In this document: positions 1 to 5,313 of the stretch, piece by piece | Position numbering within the stretch: position 1 is the stretch's first letter | Layout: every line of letters starts with the position of its first letter | NCBI GenBank assembly: GCA_001311545.1 | Contig: BBBL01000127.1 | Coordinates: 1 to 5,313, forward strand | Reading direction: 5' to 3' | DNA length: 5,313 nt | Source of the DNA: Thermus kawarayensis JCM 12314 | GTDB taxonomy: Bacteria; Deinococcota; Deinococci; Deinococcales; Thermaceae | Program-made: the position numbers and the translations under genes | The notes under the pieces: generated by a model | Told to the model about the DNA's origin: nothing | The model's database searches: none | Seen by the model: only the letters and a program-made list of their open reading frames with translations

Positions 1-769
1 TTTCCCCGCCTTCCCGGGAGGAAGAGGGCTCGTACTCGGGGAGGGGAGGGCCTGCGTCCTGCACCTCAATATAGACTTTGCCCTCTTCTTCCCGGGAGAG
101 AAGGCGGATAGGGTCTTGGCCGTATTTGAGGGCGTTGTCCAGGAGGTTGAGGAGGATCTGCAGGAGGCTTTCCGGGTGGGTGGTAAGGGTGTGGGGGAGG
201 GAAACCTCCACCGCTCTTCCTTTAAGCCTCTCCTGGAGGAGGCCTTCCAGCCTTGGCCAAAGCTCGGCCAAGGCCACGGGCCGCTTGGGGCCGGGCCGGA
301 TAGGGGAGAGGGCCTCCACCAGGCGGGCGAGGCGGGCCACCTCGGCCTTGAGGAGGGCCAGGACCTCCTTTTCCTGAGGGGTCTTTGGGGTGAGCACCTC
401 CAGGAGGGGGCCCATGCCGGAAAGGGGGGTGCGGAGCTCGTGGGCCAGGGTCTGGGTGGCCTCCTCCAGGGCCTGGAGGCGCCTCTGCCCCTCGGTTTCG
501 TCCAGGAGGTAAAGCCTTCCCGGCAGGGCCCTGGCCCGTAGCCAAAGGCCCCGCACCTCCAAAAGCCTCTCCCCCCCGTGGAGGGCCAGGGCCTCGAGGC
601 GGTGGTCCCGTAGGGCCAGAAGAAGGGGGCGGCCCACCACCTTTTCCCGGTTCACCCCGAGGAGCTGGGCGGCCTTGGGGTTGAGGTAAACCACCTGGCG
701 GTTCTCGTGGAGGACAAGGCCCTCCAGGGCTTCCTCCCAGGCGTGGGCCAGCGTTTCCTCGCCCCTCAC
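1..769 (-). CDS. PAS-domain sensor histidine kinase, 3' end missing (window edge)
   Basis: Sensor kinase that would autophosphorylate on His and pass the phosphate to the regulator encoded just upstream. The frame is open from GTG at 769-767 to the left edge, giving about 256 visible residues. Residues ~6-90 look like a PAS fold (VVYLNPKAAQLLGVNREKVV). The HisKA H-box LAHELRTPLSG places the phospho-acceptor at His110. The HATPase_c N-box LLNLLDNALKYG has Asn208 and Asn212, and the G1 box is seen as VQDAGPPLP. The G2 box and C-terminus lie outside the window. No hydrophobic membrane segment is visible, so the kinase is probably cytoplasmic, unlike most PhoR/EnvZ-type sensors. The start is chosen because GTGA overlaps the regulator's restored stop (TGA 768-766) and AAGGAGG lies 10 bases upstream (786-780). 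PhoR-like is possible but unproven. Confidence 0.9.
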   Translation of the reverse strand, partial: MRGEETLAHAWEEALEGLVLHENRQVVYLNPKAAQLLGVNREKVVGRPLLLALRDHRLEALALHGGERLLEVRGLWLRARALPGRLYLLDETEGQRRLQALEEATQTLAHELRTPLSGMGPLLEVLTPKTPQEKEVLALLKAEVARLARLVEALSPIRPGPKRPVALAELWPRLEGLLQERLKGRAVEVSLPHTLTTHPESLLQILLNLLDNALKYGQDPIRLLSREEEGKVYIEVQDAGPPLPEYEPSSSREGGE

Positions 770-1442
770 CCTTCGCCCGCCTCCTTGAACCGGTACCCTA
801 CCCCCCGCACCGTCTCCAGGAAGCGGGGGCCTTGGGGTCTTCCCCGAGCTTTTCCCGCAGCTGGAGGACGTGCTGGTCCACGGTCCTGGGGGTGCCCATG
901 AAGTCCTGGCCCCACACGGCCTCCAAAAGCTCCTCCCGGGTGTAGACCCGGCCTGGGCGGCTTGCCAGAAAGGCCAGGAGTTCAAACTCCCGCCGGGTGA
1001 GGGAAAGGGGCCGCCCTTCCAGGCTCGCCTCCATGCGCTCCAGGTCCAGGAGGAGGGGCCCCCTTTTGAGGACCTTGCGCTTGCCCGCCCGGCGCAGGAG
1101 GGCCTCGAGGCGGGCCAGGAGCTCCTCGGTGGCGAAGGGCTTGACCAGGTAATCGTCCGCTCCCCGGGAAAGCCCCTCCACCCGGTCCCGCACCTCGGCC
1201 CGGGCGGTGAGCATGAGGACGGGGAGATGGGGGTAAGGCCCCTGGCGCATCCTCTCCAAGAGGCGGGTCCCCGGCTCGTCGGGGAGCATCCAGTCCAGGA
1301 CCACCACCTCGGCCTCTTTGAGGAGATTCCAGGCCTCCTGGGCCAGGGCGGCCTCGAGGACCCTGTAGCCCGCCCGTTCCAGGGCAAGGCGCACCCCTAG
1401 ACGTACCGCGGGCTCATCCTCTACCAGGAGTACCGTGGCCAC
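766..1442 (-). CDS. OmpR/PhoB-family response regulator, one frameshift as written
   Basis: DNA-binding response regulator, partner of the downstream kinase. The receiver domain spans residues ~1-118, with acidic pocket VEDE (Glu8, Asp9), phospho-acceptor Asp50 in VVLDWMLP, switch Thr79 in MLTARA and Lys101 in LVKPF. The winged-helix domain (~125-222) has SLTRREFELLAFL, GRVYTREELLEAVWG and the recognition helix RTVDQHVLQLREKL. As written the frame shifts after EDPKAP and stops at TAG 800-798. Adding one base to the G5 run at 825-829 restores RFLETVRGVGYRFKEAGEG and a TGA at 768-766, giving a normal 225-residue protein that overlaps the kinase start. The start is GTG at 1442-1440; there is no well-spaced Shine-Dalgarno, and a TAGACT -10 lies 6 bases upstream, suggesting a leaderless transcript. 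PhoB is a reasonable guess given the CTGTCA repeats upstream, but other OmpR-type regulators fit equally well. Confidence 0.93.
820..832 (-). other. Frameshift site in response regulator (G5 run)
   Basis: The G5 run at 825-829 (C5 on the coding strand) is one base short for the conserved OmpR-family ending. Downstream of it the correct reading RFLETVRGVGYRF lies in a different frame from the upstream part. A single missing base explains it completely. Confidence 0.85.
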
Positions 1443-1448
1443 GCCTTT

Positions 1449-1454
1449 AGTCTA
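1449..1454 (-). promoter_or_regulatory. Putative -10 element of the regulator-kinase operon
   Basis: The minus strand reads TAGACT (TAnnnT type) exactly 6 bases before the GTG start at 1442. That would place the transcription start at or next to the start codon, a leaderless arrangement common in the Deinococcus-Thermus group. No good -35 lies at 16-18 bp: TTGACC (1481-1476) is 21 bp away. An activator may therefore be needed. Confidence 0.4.
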
Positions 1455-1463
1455 GACCGGCTT

Positions 1464-1498
1464 CTGTCAGGTCCTGGTCAAGAAACTTGCTTGACAGG
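1464..1498. promoter_or_regulatory. CTGTCA-type repeats, possible pho-box-like operator
   Basis: The plus strand carries CTGTCA at 1464-1469 and TGGTCA at 1475-1480. They share GTCA at an 11-bp period, the spacing of PhoB half-sites. A third CTGTCA is present in inverse orientation at 1497-1492, inside the tRNA -35 region. CCTGGTCAAG (1473-1482) and CTTGACAGG (1490-1498) form an imperfect dyad, and CAAG-AAA-CTTG (1479-1489) is a short perfect one. The cluster sits between the divergent regulator and tRNA promoters, where an autoregulating OmpR-type protein would be expected to bind. Function is inferred; only the repeats are seen. Confidence 0.35.
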
Positions 1499-1520
1499 CC
1501 TTAAGGCCCCGTGCTACCCT
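1491..1520 (+). promoter_or_regulatory. Promoter of tRNA-Val
   Basis: A perfect -35 TTGACA (1491-1496) is followed after 18 bp by TACCCT (1515-1520), preceded by TG-C, giving an extended -10. Transcription would start near 1527, about 5 bases before the mature tRNA end. Confidence 0.7.
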
Positions 1521-1531
1521 TCTAGAGGCTG

Positions 1532-1606
1532 GGGCGGCTAGCTCAGCGGAAGAGCGCTCGCCTCACACGCGAGAGGTCGTAGGTTCAAGTCCTACGCCGC
1601 CCACCA
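1532..1606 (+). tRNA. tRNA-Val (anticodon CAC)
   Basis: A complete 75-base cloverleaf. The acceptor stem gggcggc (1532-1538) pairs perfectly with gccgccc (1596-1602). The D arm is gctc/gagc (1541-1544 with 1552-1555). The anticodon stem ctcgc/gcgag (1557-1561 with 1569-1573) has loop CTCACAC, so the anticodon is CAC (1564-1566), reading the valine codon GUG. The variable loop is 1574-1578. The T arm gtagg/cctac (1579-1583 with 1591-1595) has loop TTCAAGT. ACCA (discriminator A plus encoded CCA) is at 1603-1606. GTG codons are frequent in the neighbouring genes, matching the need for this isoacceptor. It stands alone and faces the lipoprotein operon convergently. Confidence 0.97.
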
Positions 1607-1618
1607 GCGTTAGAGGCA

Positions 1619-1657
1619 CCAAGCCCTCGGGATTCGTCCCGAGGGCTTGGCCCTTTA
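1619..1657 (+). terminator. Hairpin terminator after tRNA-Val, possibly bidirectional
   Basis: A perfect 14-bp stem (1619-1632 with 1637-1650) has a TTCG loop (1633-1636). It is followed on the plus strand by CCCTTTAT, a weak T-tract. It lies between the tRNA and the convergent lipoprotein operon ending at 1711, so it may stop transcription both ways, although the minus side has no T-tract. The rest of 1607-1710 shows nothing else convincing. Confidence 0.75.
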
Positions 1658-1710
1658 TCTCACCGCTGAAAGGCCCTGTTGGAGGGGAGTTTTTGGAGAG
1701 AAATCCTTTG

Positions 1711-2957
1711 CTACCAGGTGAAGGTGCTCTGTAGGAGGGCGGCCTCGAGGCGCACGGGCCACATCCGGTCCAGGAAGAGGGTGTGTCCGGGAAAGGTCTC
1801 CTTTGGGATGGGCCGGGCGGCGAGGAGGGTGCTTAGGGGCTGGTCTCCGGCAAAGGCGGTGGCTCGGAGCTGGACGCTGCTTCCCGGTGTGGGCACCACC
1901 CCGGCGAGGCCCGGGGCCTGCTCCACGTCCACGTAGTAGCCCGTGGCGCTGCCCAGGGCCCCAGCGCTCAGGAAATGCTGCCAGTAGCGCACCCCAGGTT
2001 CCCCCAGGAAAAAGGCGTAGCCAAGGAAGCTGAGACTTGGACTAAACCCTCCCGAGGCGATGTTGCTAAAGGTGGGCAGGGCGCTTGGGGTGTGGCTCTG
2101 GTTGCCGGAGAGGCTTAAAGGAGGCACGGAGAGGCTGAGGGAGGCTCCCGGCGCCACCAAGGGGTCGTTGGCGTCCTTGCGCAGGAGGGCGCAGCTAAAG
2201 CCGTGGCAGGTCCAGAACTGGAAGAGGTCCCCGCCGAAGAGGGAACCGGGCCGGGACACGGGCTGGGGACTTCCCGTGCCCGTCCAGTTCGGAGGGACCA
2301 GGTCCACCGGTACGAAGGTGGAGAGGACGAGGCCGGCGTAAGAGAAGAAACCGGTCGGGGTGGTGAGGTTGAAGGTACCCGTGGGGCTTACGGGGACGGA
2401 AACTGCAAGGGGTGGGATGGTGACGGGGCCGGTGCGGCCGAAGTAGGGTGTGCCCCCGCTATCCCCGAAGACCGCCACCTCCCGTCCCGGTCCCGTGGGG
2501 GCGGTGAGGCCGGCGAAGCTTCCCCCTGTGAAGCTCGCCGCTCCCCAGGCCGAGAAGGCGGTCCCCGAACCGAGAGGCGGGGAGACGTTCCCGCTCACCG
2601 TTGCCGGGGAGCTGGCGTAGGCCACAGGGCAGCGCACCAGCAGGTTGGTTCCCACTTCGCTTCGCATCAGGTCTAGGCTCACGTAGAAATCGGTCCCGCT
2701 TACGCTGGGGCAGCGGAAGGCCACCTGGAAGCGGGCCCCTGAGGGGATGGGGAGAGACCAGCTGGACTGGCCCGTGGGCAGGGCGTTCCAGGCATGCCCG
2801 AGGAGGACGGAGGAGGGCCTATCCGCCAGGCCGCAGCCAGGGGCTGAAGGGGTTCTGCGATTCCATCCACCAGGGTCACGTTCAGGGTCTGGATGCTGCC
2901 CCCCCCGCATGCGGCGAGGAGCAGCAGGAAAGGGAAGAAAAGCCAAGCGCATTTCAC
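1711..2957 (-). CDS. Unrecognised beta-rich lipoprotein, one frameshift as written
   Basis: Third gene of the lipoprotein operon. GTG at 2957-2955 opens a type II signal peptide: a short basic start, a hydrophobic core LFFPFLLLL, then lipobox LAAC with Cys17 as the predicted lipidated residue, followed by a GGG linker. AAGGGGGA overlaps the previous gene's TAA and lies 4 bases before the GTG. The signal-peptide frame leaves the main frame near residue 45. One added base around 2826-2827 (TGG CGG to TGGG CGG) joins PLQPLAAAW to ADRPSSVLLGHAWNALPTGQ, giving about 415 residues. The mature part is rich in Ser, Thr, Gly, Pro and aromatics, with no long helices evident, and carries CPSVSG, RCPVA and TCHGFSC cysteines, consistent with an extracytoplasmic beta-sandwich protein. 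I recognise no family. An alternative start in the main frame at 2952 would lose the signal peptide and is unlikely. TAG stop at 1713-1711. Confidence 0.8.
2800..2850 (-). other. Frameshift zone in third lipoprotein
   Basis: Upstream of this zone the lipoprotein signal and LNVTLVDGIAEPLQPLAAAW read in one frame; downstream DRPSSVLLGHAWNALPTGQ reads in another. One missing base explains the change. The exact site is uncertain; the GG of TGGCGG (plus-strand CC at 2826-2827) gives the cleanest join. Confidence 0.75.
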
Positions 2958-2967
2958 GGTTTCCCCC

Positions 2968-3732
2968 TTACTGGCCGCTGAAGATGGGGTTCACCGTGCC
3001 CACCTTCAGCTCGTCCAGGGCGATCTCGCAGTGGTAGAGGCCCGTGGGGGCCGTGTGCAGGGCCCCGATCCAGAGGGGCAGGGCGTTACTGGTGCTTCCG
3101 GCGGGGGCGGTGAAGGCGCCGGCCGGGGCGCCGTTCACGTAGAAGGCGCCGCTCGTCCCGTCCACCTTGACCGCCACCTTGGTCCATGTGCCCGTGGAGG
3201 GAGGCTGGAAGTTGGCGGAAAAGGTCTGGGTGGAGGTAAAAGTTCCCCCACCCAGCCTAAAGGCCACCCGCACCTGCCCCGGGCTCACGCCCTCCAGGTA
3301 CAAGGTGTACCCGTTTCCGCTAGTCTGGTCCCACTTGTCCAGGACGGGATAGTACGCCCCGGCCCCGCACTGCACCGGGGCCACGTAGGCCTCCAGGTAG
3401 AGACTCCCGTAGGAGAGGTTGAGGTCGGGCGTGGAGGGCACCTCCACCCAGGTGTTCCCATTGCCCGGGAAGTAGAAGGCCCCGCCCGATTGCCCATTAA
3501 CCGTGCTGGGCCCGGAGAAGCCGGGCCAGGCCGCCACAGGAGCGGGCTTGGGCGTGCCGGTGTTGAAGATGGGGTTCGCCACCAGATCCTGGACCTGGGT
3601 GGCTCCTGGGGCCTCGTTCAGGGGCCAGTGGGCCACCGGGCAGATGGGCGTGGTGCAGGCCTGATTGGGGCCGCTGCAGGAGGCCAAGAAAAAGGCTAGA
3701 GCTGAAATGAGCCAGAGGGTATAGCGAACCAT
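2968..3732 (-). CDS. LamG/concanavalin A-like domain lipoprotein
   Basis: Second gene of the lipoprotein operon, intact at 254 residues. ATG at 3732-3730 is preceded by GAGGTGA, which overlaps the restored stop of the gene before it. The signal peptide ends in lipobox LASC with Cys19 as the lipidated residue, and the lack of Asp at +2 gives no clear retention signal. Residues ~30-250 resemble LamG/pentraxin-type jelly-roll domains: an opening AHWPLNEAPGATQVQDLV (W-x-L-x-E-x-x-G-x-x-x-x-D type), a central LEAYVAP and YPVLDKWD, a strand VAVKVDGTSGAFYVNGAPAG, and a closing IALDELKVG. Such domains usually bind glycans or proteins at the cell surface. No catalytic motif is seen. Cys pairs (CTTPIC, VQC, YHC) could form disulfides. 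It is likely co-translated with both neighbours. The ligand cannot be predicted from the sequence. Confidence 0.88.
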   Translation of the reverse strand: MVRYTLWLISALAFFLASCSGPNQACTTPICPVAHWPLNEAPGATQVQDLVANPIFNTGTPKPAPVAAWPGFSGPSTVNGQSGGAFYFPGNGNTWVEVPSTPDLNLSYGSLYLEAYVAPVQCGAGAYYPVLDKWDQTSGNGYTLYLEGVSPGQVRVAFRLGGGTFTSTQTFSANFQPPSTGTWTKVAVKVDGTSGAFYVNGAPAGAFTAPAGSTSNALPLWIGALHTAPTGLYHCEIALDELKVGTVNPIFSGQ

Positions 3733-3740
3733 GGGTCACC

Positions 3741-4852
3741 TCAGCGGACGTACTTTTCAATGCCTCGCAGCTCTAAAGGTCCCACCTGCAAGTGCAGCAC
3801 CGGAGGGGCCTGGAGGCGGTCCTCGATGCGAGGTAAACCGGAAGGCTCTGACAGGAGGGCACTCGATATCGGCCCATCCCACCTCCCCCACTTTGAAGCG
3901 GACCACGTCTGCGGGGTTGCTGAGGTTGGTGGCTACTAAGCCGTAGTTGGGTTCCTCCCCCACGAGCTTGACTTCCATGATCCGGGCGGCGTCGGCCTTG
4001 GTCAGCTTGGCCCCGCTGCCCGGGGTGCGCCAATAGGCGATACCCAGGGGCTCCCCAACCAGCTCTTCAATGGAGCGGGCCTGGCGGAGCTTGGGGTTCT
4101 GGTAAGGCAAGAAGCCACGGCCACGTCCTCCCGGAGCAGGACGCCGGGGGCCATTCCACTTCAAAGGGCTTGGGCAGGCCGCAGCAGGCCTGACGAAGGC
4201 GCTCCGCGAAAGGAGTGGTGTCCAAGGTGCTGTTCAAGAGCTCTCCGTCCAGGTCGGAGGGGAAAGGGGCGGTGATGTGGGCGATTCGCAATGGGTTAAA
4301 GTACCAGCATCCATCAAAAACGTAGACTGCCCCCCATTTCTTCCAGCTGAAAAGTGGTTGGTCTGGTGGGCACGGTCCGCCCCACCCTATGCCTGCAGGG
4401 ACCGAACGGGAGAGTCGCCGCCCATTTCCGTCCTTGCCCCCGTACCAGGTCATCCGGTACCCCTGCTGCTCGTCACCACTAAGTCCTCCCAGCCAAACAG
4501 CGCAACGACGGCCATCGCTGGTACACCGGATGGTCAGGGCCAATGGGCGGCTGGTTAGGCTATTCGGGTCTTGTGAGGGTTGCCACCCCTTGGGCGAGAC
4601 GATCAGGCTGAGACCCTCGGTGTCCTGTACCACGGTGATGGCCCGGGTAAGCTCGGCCTGGGGAGTCAGGCGGGCAGGTATCAGGTCGCTAAAGCGCCGC
4701 TCGCCTTCCTCAGCCAAAGGCAACACCGCCATGCGGAGGTCGTCCTCGGCCTGGGGCATCCCCCCCAGAGGAGCGGGACCGGTCTGCCCGCCGCAGCCCG
4801 CCAGCAGGGCCACTAGAAGGCTGAGGGTTCCTAAAAGCCAGGGTTTACGCAT
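3741..4852 (-). CDS. Unrecognised cysteine-rich lipoprotein, three frameshifts as written
   Basis: First gene of the lipoprotein operon. ATG at 4852-4850 follows a strong AAAGGAGGAGG. The type II signal ends in LLAGC (Cys20). The first frame is sound to Trp234 and includes PTQ-type linkers, RCTSDGRRCAVW, GYRMTWYGGKDGNG, GGPCPPDQP, FDGCWYFNPLR and RQACCGLP, so disulfides are plausible. The reading then moves: PPGVLLREDVAVA continues it if one base is added to the C5 run at 4146-4150; FLPYQNPKLRQARSIEEL continues it after another added base near 4109-4116; and LPRIEDRLQAPPVLHLQVG with GIEKYVR closes it after one base is removed near 3847-3860. The restored gene is about 370 residues and ends at TGA 3743-3741, 8 bases before the LamG gene. 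Without repair the first frame ends at 4067 and the next at 3757. I recognise no domain. G+C looks lower in the middle of this gene than in its neighbours. It could be a decaying gene, but the clean frames favour indels in the sequence. Confidence 0.75.
3847..3860 (-). other. Frameshift zone near C-terminus of first lipoprotein
   Basis: The frame carrying VGWADIECPP becomes low-quality after this point. The frame displaced by one base reads SEPSGLPRIEDRLQAPPVL and runs to a TGA placed correctly before the next Shine-Dalgarno. One extra base (or two missing) explains it. Confidence 0.65.
4109..4150 (-). other. Double frameshift zone in first lipoprotein
   Basis: A 5' indel at the C5 run (4146-4150) and a second near 4109-4116 bracket a short stretch whose best reading is GVLLREDVAVA, in the third frame. 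Each is repaired by adding one base, after which PYQNPKLRQARSIEELVGE follows in frame. Confidence 0.65.
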
Positions 4853-4856
4853 CTTC

Positions 4857-4867
4857 CTCCTCCTTTG
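4857..4867 (-). promoter_or_regulatory. Strong ribosome binding site of first lipoprotein
   Basis: The minus strand reads AAAGGAGGAGG a few bases before ATG at 4852, nearly the full anti-16S complement. It fixes this ATG as the start and makes the lead gene the best-initiated one in the operon. Confidence 0.7.
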
Positions 4868-4894
4868 AGGTCTTCTGTTGGGACCTCGAGCGGC

Positions 4895-4903
4895 AGGGTA
4901 GCA
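4895..4903 (-). promoter_or_regulatory. Putative extended -10 of the lipoprotein operon
   Basis: The minus strand reads TGCTACCCT, the same nine bases as the tRNA-Val -10 region on the other strand (1512-1520). It lies ~42 bases before the ATG at 4852, downstream of the protease terminator. No good -35 is found at 16-18 bp, so the extended TGn motif would have to compensate. An AT-rich patch GAATTAAT lies just upstream. Confidence 0.4.
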
Positions 4904-4941
4904 AAGGGGGGATTAATTCTCCCTGAACATCCCTTGAACCG

Positions 4942-4965
4942 AAAAACCCCCGCACCGGGCGGGGG
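4942..4965 (-). terminator. Intrinsic terminator of the S8 protease gene
   Basis: On the minus strand CCCCCGC (4965-4959) pairs with GCGGGGG (4953-4947) around a 5-base loop, and TTTTT (4946-4942) follows directly. It begins 18 bases after the protease stop and separates that gene from the lipoprotein operon. Confidence 0.88.
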
Positions 4966-4983
4966 TGGAAGGAGGGAGGGGCC

Positions 4984-5313
4984 TCAGGGCTTCTGGGAAA
5001 GGTCCACCATCCCCTTGCCCACCTCTTGCGGGGAAAAGGGCAGGGGCCTGGCGTGCTGCTCCAGATTCCCCTGGAGCTGGGCAGGGGTGAGGTTCGGCTG
5101 GACCGAAAGCCAAAGGGCCATGGCCCCGGCCACCAGAGGGGTGGCGAAGGAGGTGCCGGTGCAGGTGCCTTGGCCACCCCCGGGAGTCACGCACTCCAGG
5201 TTGGTGCCCGGCGCGGCCAGATCCACGTAAGCCCCGCGGGTGCTGTAGGGCGCCGGCCTGAGCCCGCCCTGGGTGGGATTCTGTTCCAGCGCCCCCACCG
5301 CCACCAGCCCGGG
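4984..5313 (-). CDS. Subtilisin-family (S8) serine protease, C-terminal part (5' end beyond window)
   Basis: Secreted-type endopeptidase of the subtilase family; 109 residues are visible and the frame is open to the right edge, so the GTG at 5304 is not the real start. The opening GLVAVGALEQN matches the strand before the oxyanion region. YSTRGAYVDLAAPG is the conserved S-x-x-G-x-x-V-x-x-x-APG block. GTCTGTSFATPLVAGAMAL holds the catalytic Ser (codon 5151-5149) in the GTSxAxPxVAG signature. Two cysteines ten residues apart (LECV and GTCT) flank the catalytic loop and could form a disulfide, as in some thermostable subtilases. The protein ends soon after the fold, at VDLSQKP and TGA 4986-4984, so there is no C-terminal extension. 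The catalytic Asp and His, signal and propeptide lie outside. Aqualysin-like is possible, but the visible part cannot settle it. Confidence 0.93.
   Translation of the reverse strand, partial: PGLVAVGALEQNPTQGGLRPAPYSTRGAYVDLAAPGTNLECVTPGGGQGTCTGTSFATPLVAGAMALWLSVQPNLTPAQLQGNLEQHARPLPFSPQEVGKGMVDLSQKP

Noticed and set aside
870..1400. Long plus-strand open frame opposite the regulator
   Set aside because: It is the antisense shadow of a GC-rich gene; the minus strand carries conserved receiver and winged-helix motifs, and the plus frame shows no family motif.
1582..1606. tRNA 3' end as an integration site (attB)
   Set aside because: I see no second copy of the tRNA 3' end and no integrase or phage gene in the window.
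591..1750. Recurring CCTCGAGG motif (near 592, 1102, 1351, 1741)
   Set aside because: Each copy lies in minus-strand coding sequence and reads as Leu-Glu codons (CTC GAG) in LEA/LEAL contexts, so codon preference explains it.
2893..3699. 268-residue plus-strand open frame opposite the LamG gene
   Set aside because: It mirrors the LamG coding frame, has a Gly/Arg/His-rich shadow composition and no matching signals.
3847..4150. Programmed frameshifting in the first lipoprotein
   Set aside because: Three shifts in both directions without slippery-site plus pseudoknot or release-factor-like context do not resemble any known programmed event.
4927..4941. TTCAAGGGATGTTCAGGG as an 11-bp operator repeat upstream of the lipoprotein operon
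   Set aside because: Only two four-base half-sites match, and part overlaps the terminator region; too weak to call.

Overview
The window is GC-rich (roughly two-thirds G+C by eye), densely packed, and strongly biased to G/C at third codon positions, with many GTG starts. Together with the protein sequences this suggests a Thermus-type bacterium (Deinococcota). That is a judgement from composition and gene style, not from a database match.

Layout, left to right. (1) Positions 1-1442, minus strand: a two-component operon. An OmpR/PhoB-type response regulator is followed, with a 4-base GTGA overlap, by a PAS-containing histidine kinase with no membrane segment; the kinase runs off the left edge inside its ATPase domain. 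(2) Positions 1443-1531: a short divergent control region with a leaderless-looking regulator promoter, a consensus-like tRNA promoter, and CTGTCA-type repeats resembling a pho box. (3) Positions 1532-1606, plus strand: an intact tRNA-Val(CAC) with encoded CCA, then a perfect 14-bp hairpin at 1619-1650. (4) Positions 1711-4852, minus strand: a tight operon of three genes, each starting with a type II (lipoprotein) signal peptide. In transcription order these are a cysteine-rich lipoprotein of no family I recognise, a LamG/concanavalin A-like lipoprotein, and a beta-rich lipoprotein of no family I recognise. Each Shine-Dalgarno sequence overlaps or abuts the preceding stop, so coupled translation is likely. 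(5) Positions 4984-5313, minus strand: the C-terminal end of a subtilisin-family (S8) serine protease carrying the catalytic Ser motif, followed by a clear intrinsic terminator at 4942-4965. The lipoprotein operon therefore probably has its own promoter near 4895-4903.

The main oddity is sequence integrity. Three of the six protein genes are broken by single-base frameshifts, five in all: one in the regulator, one in the third lipoprotein and three in the first. Two of them sit at G5/C5 runs, and four are repaired by adding one base. Rejoining the frames gives clean, conserved or signal-consistent proteins with no extra in-frame stops. I read these as probable sequencing or assembly indels rather than true gene decay, but raw reads would be needed to decide.

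Functionally, the left part is a signalling module, perhaps phosphate-related, next to a housekeeping tRNA. The right part is a surface or envelope locus: a secreted-type protease followed by three membrane-anchored lipoproteins, one with a carbohydrate/protein-binding-type fold. The unrecognised lipoproteins are the best candidates for something undescribed.
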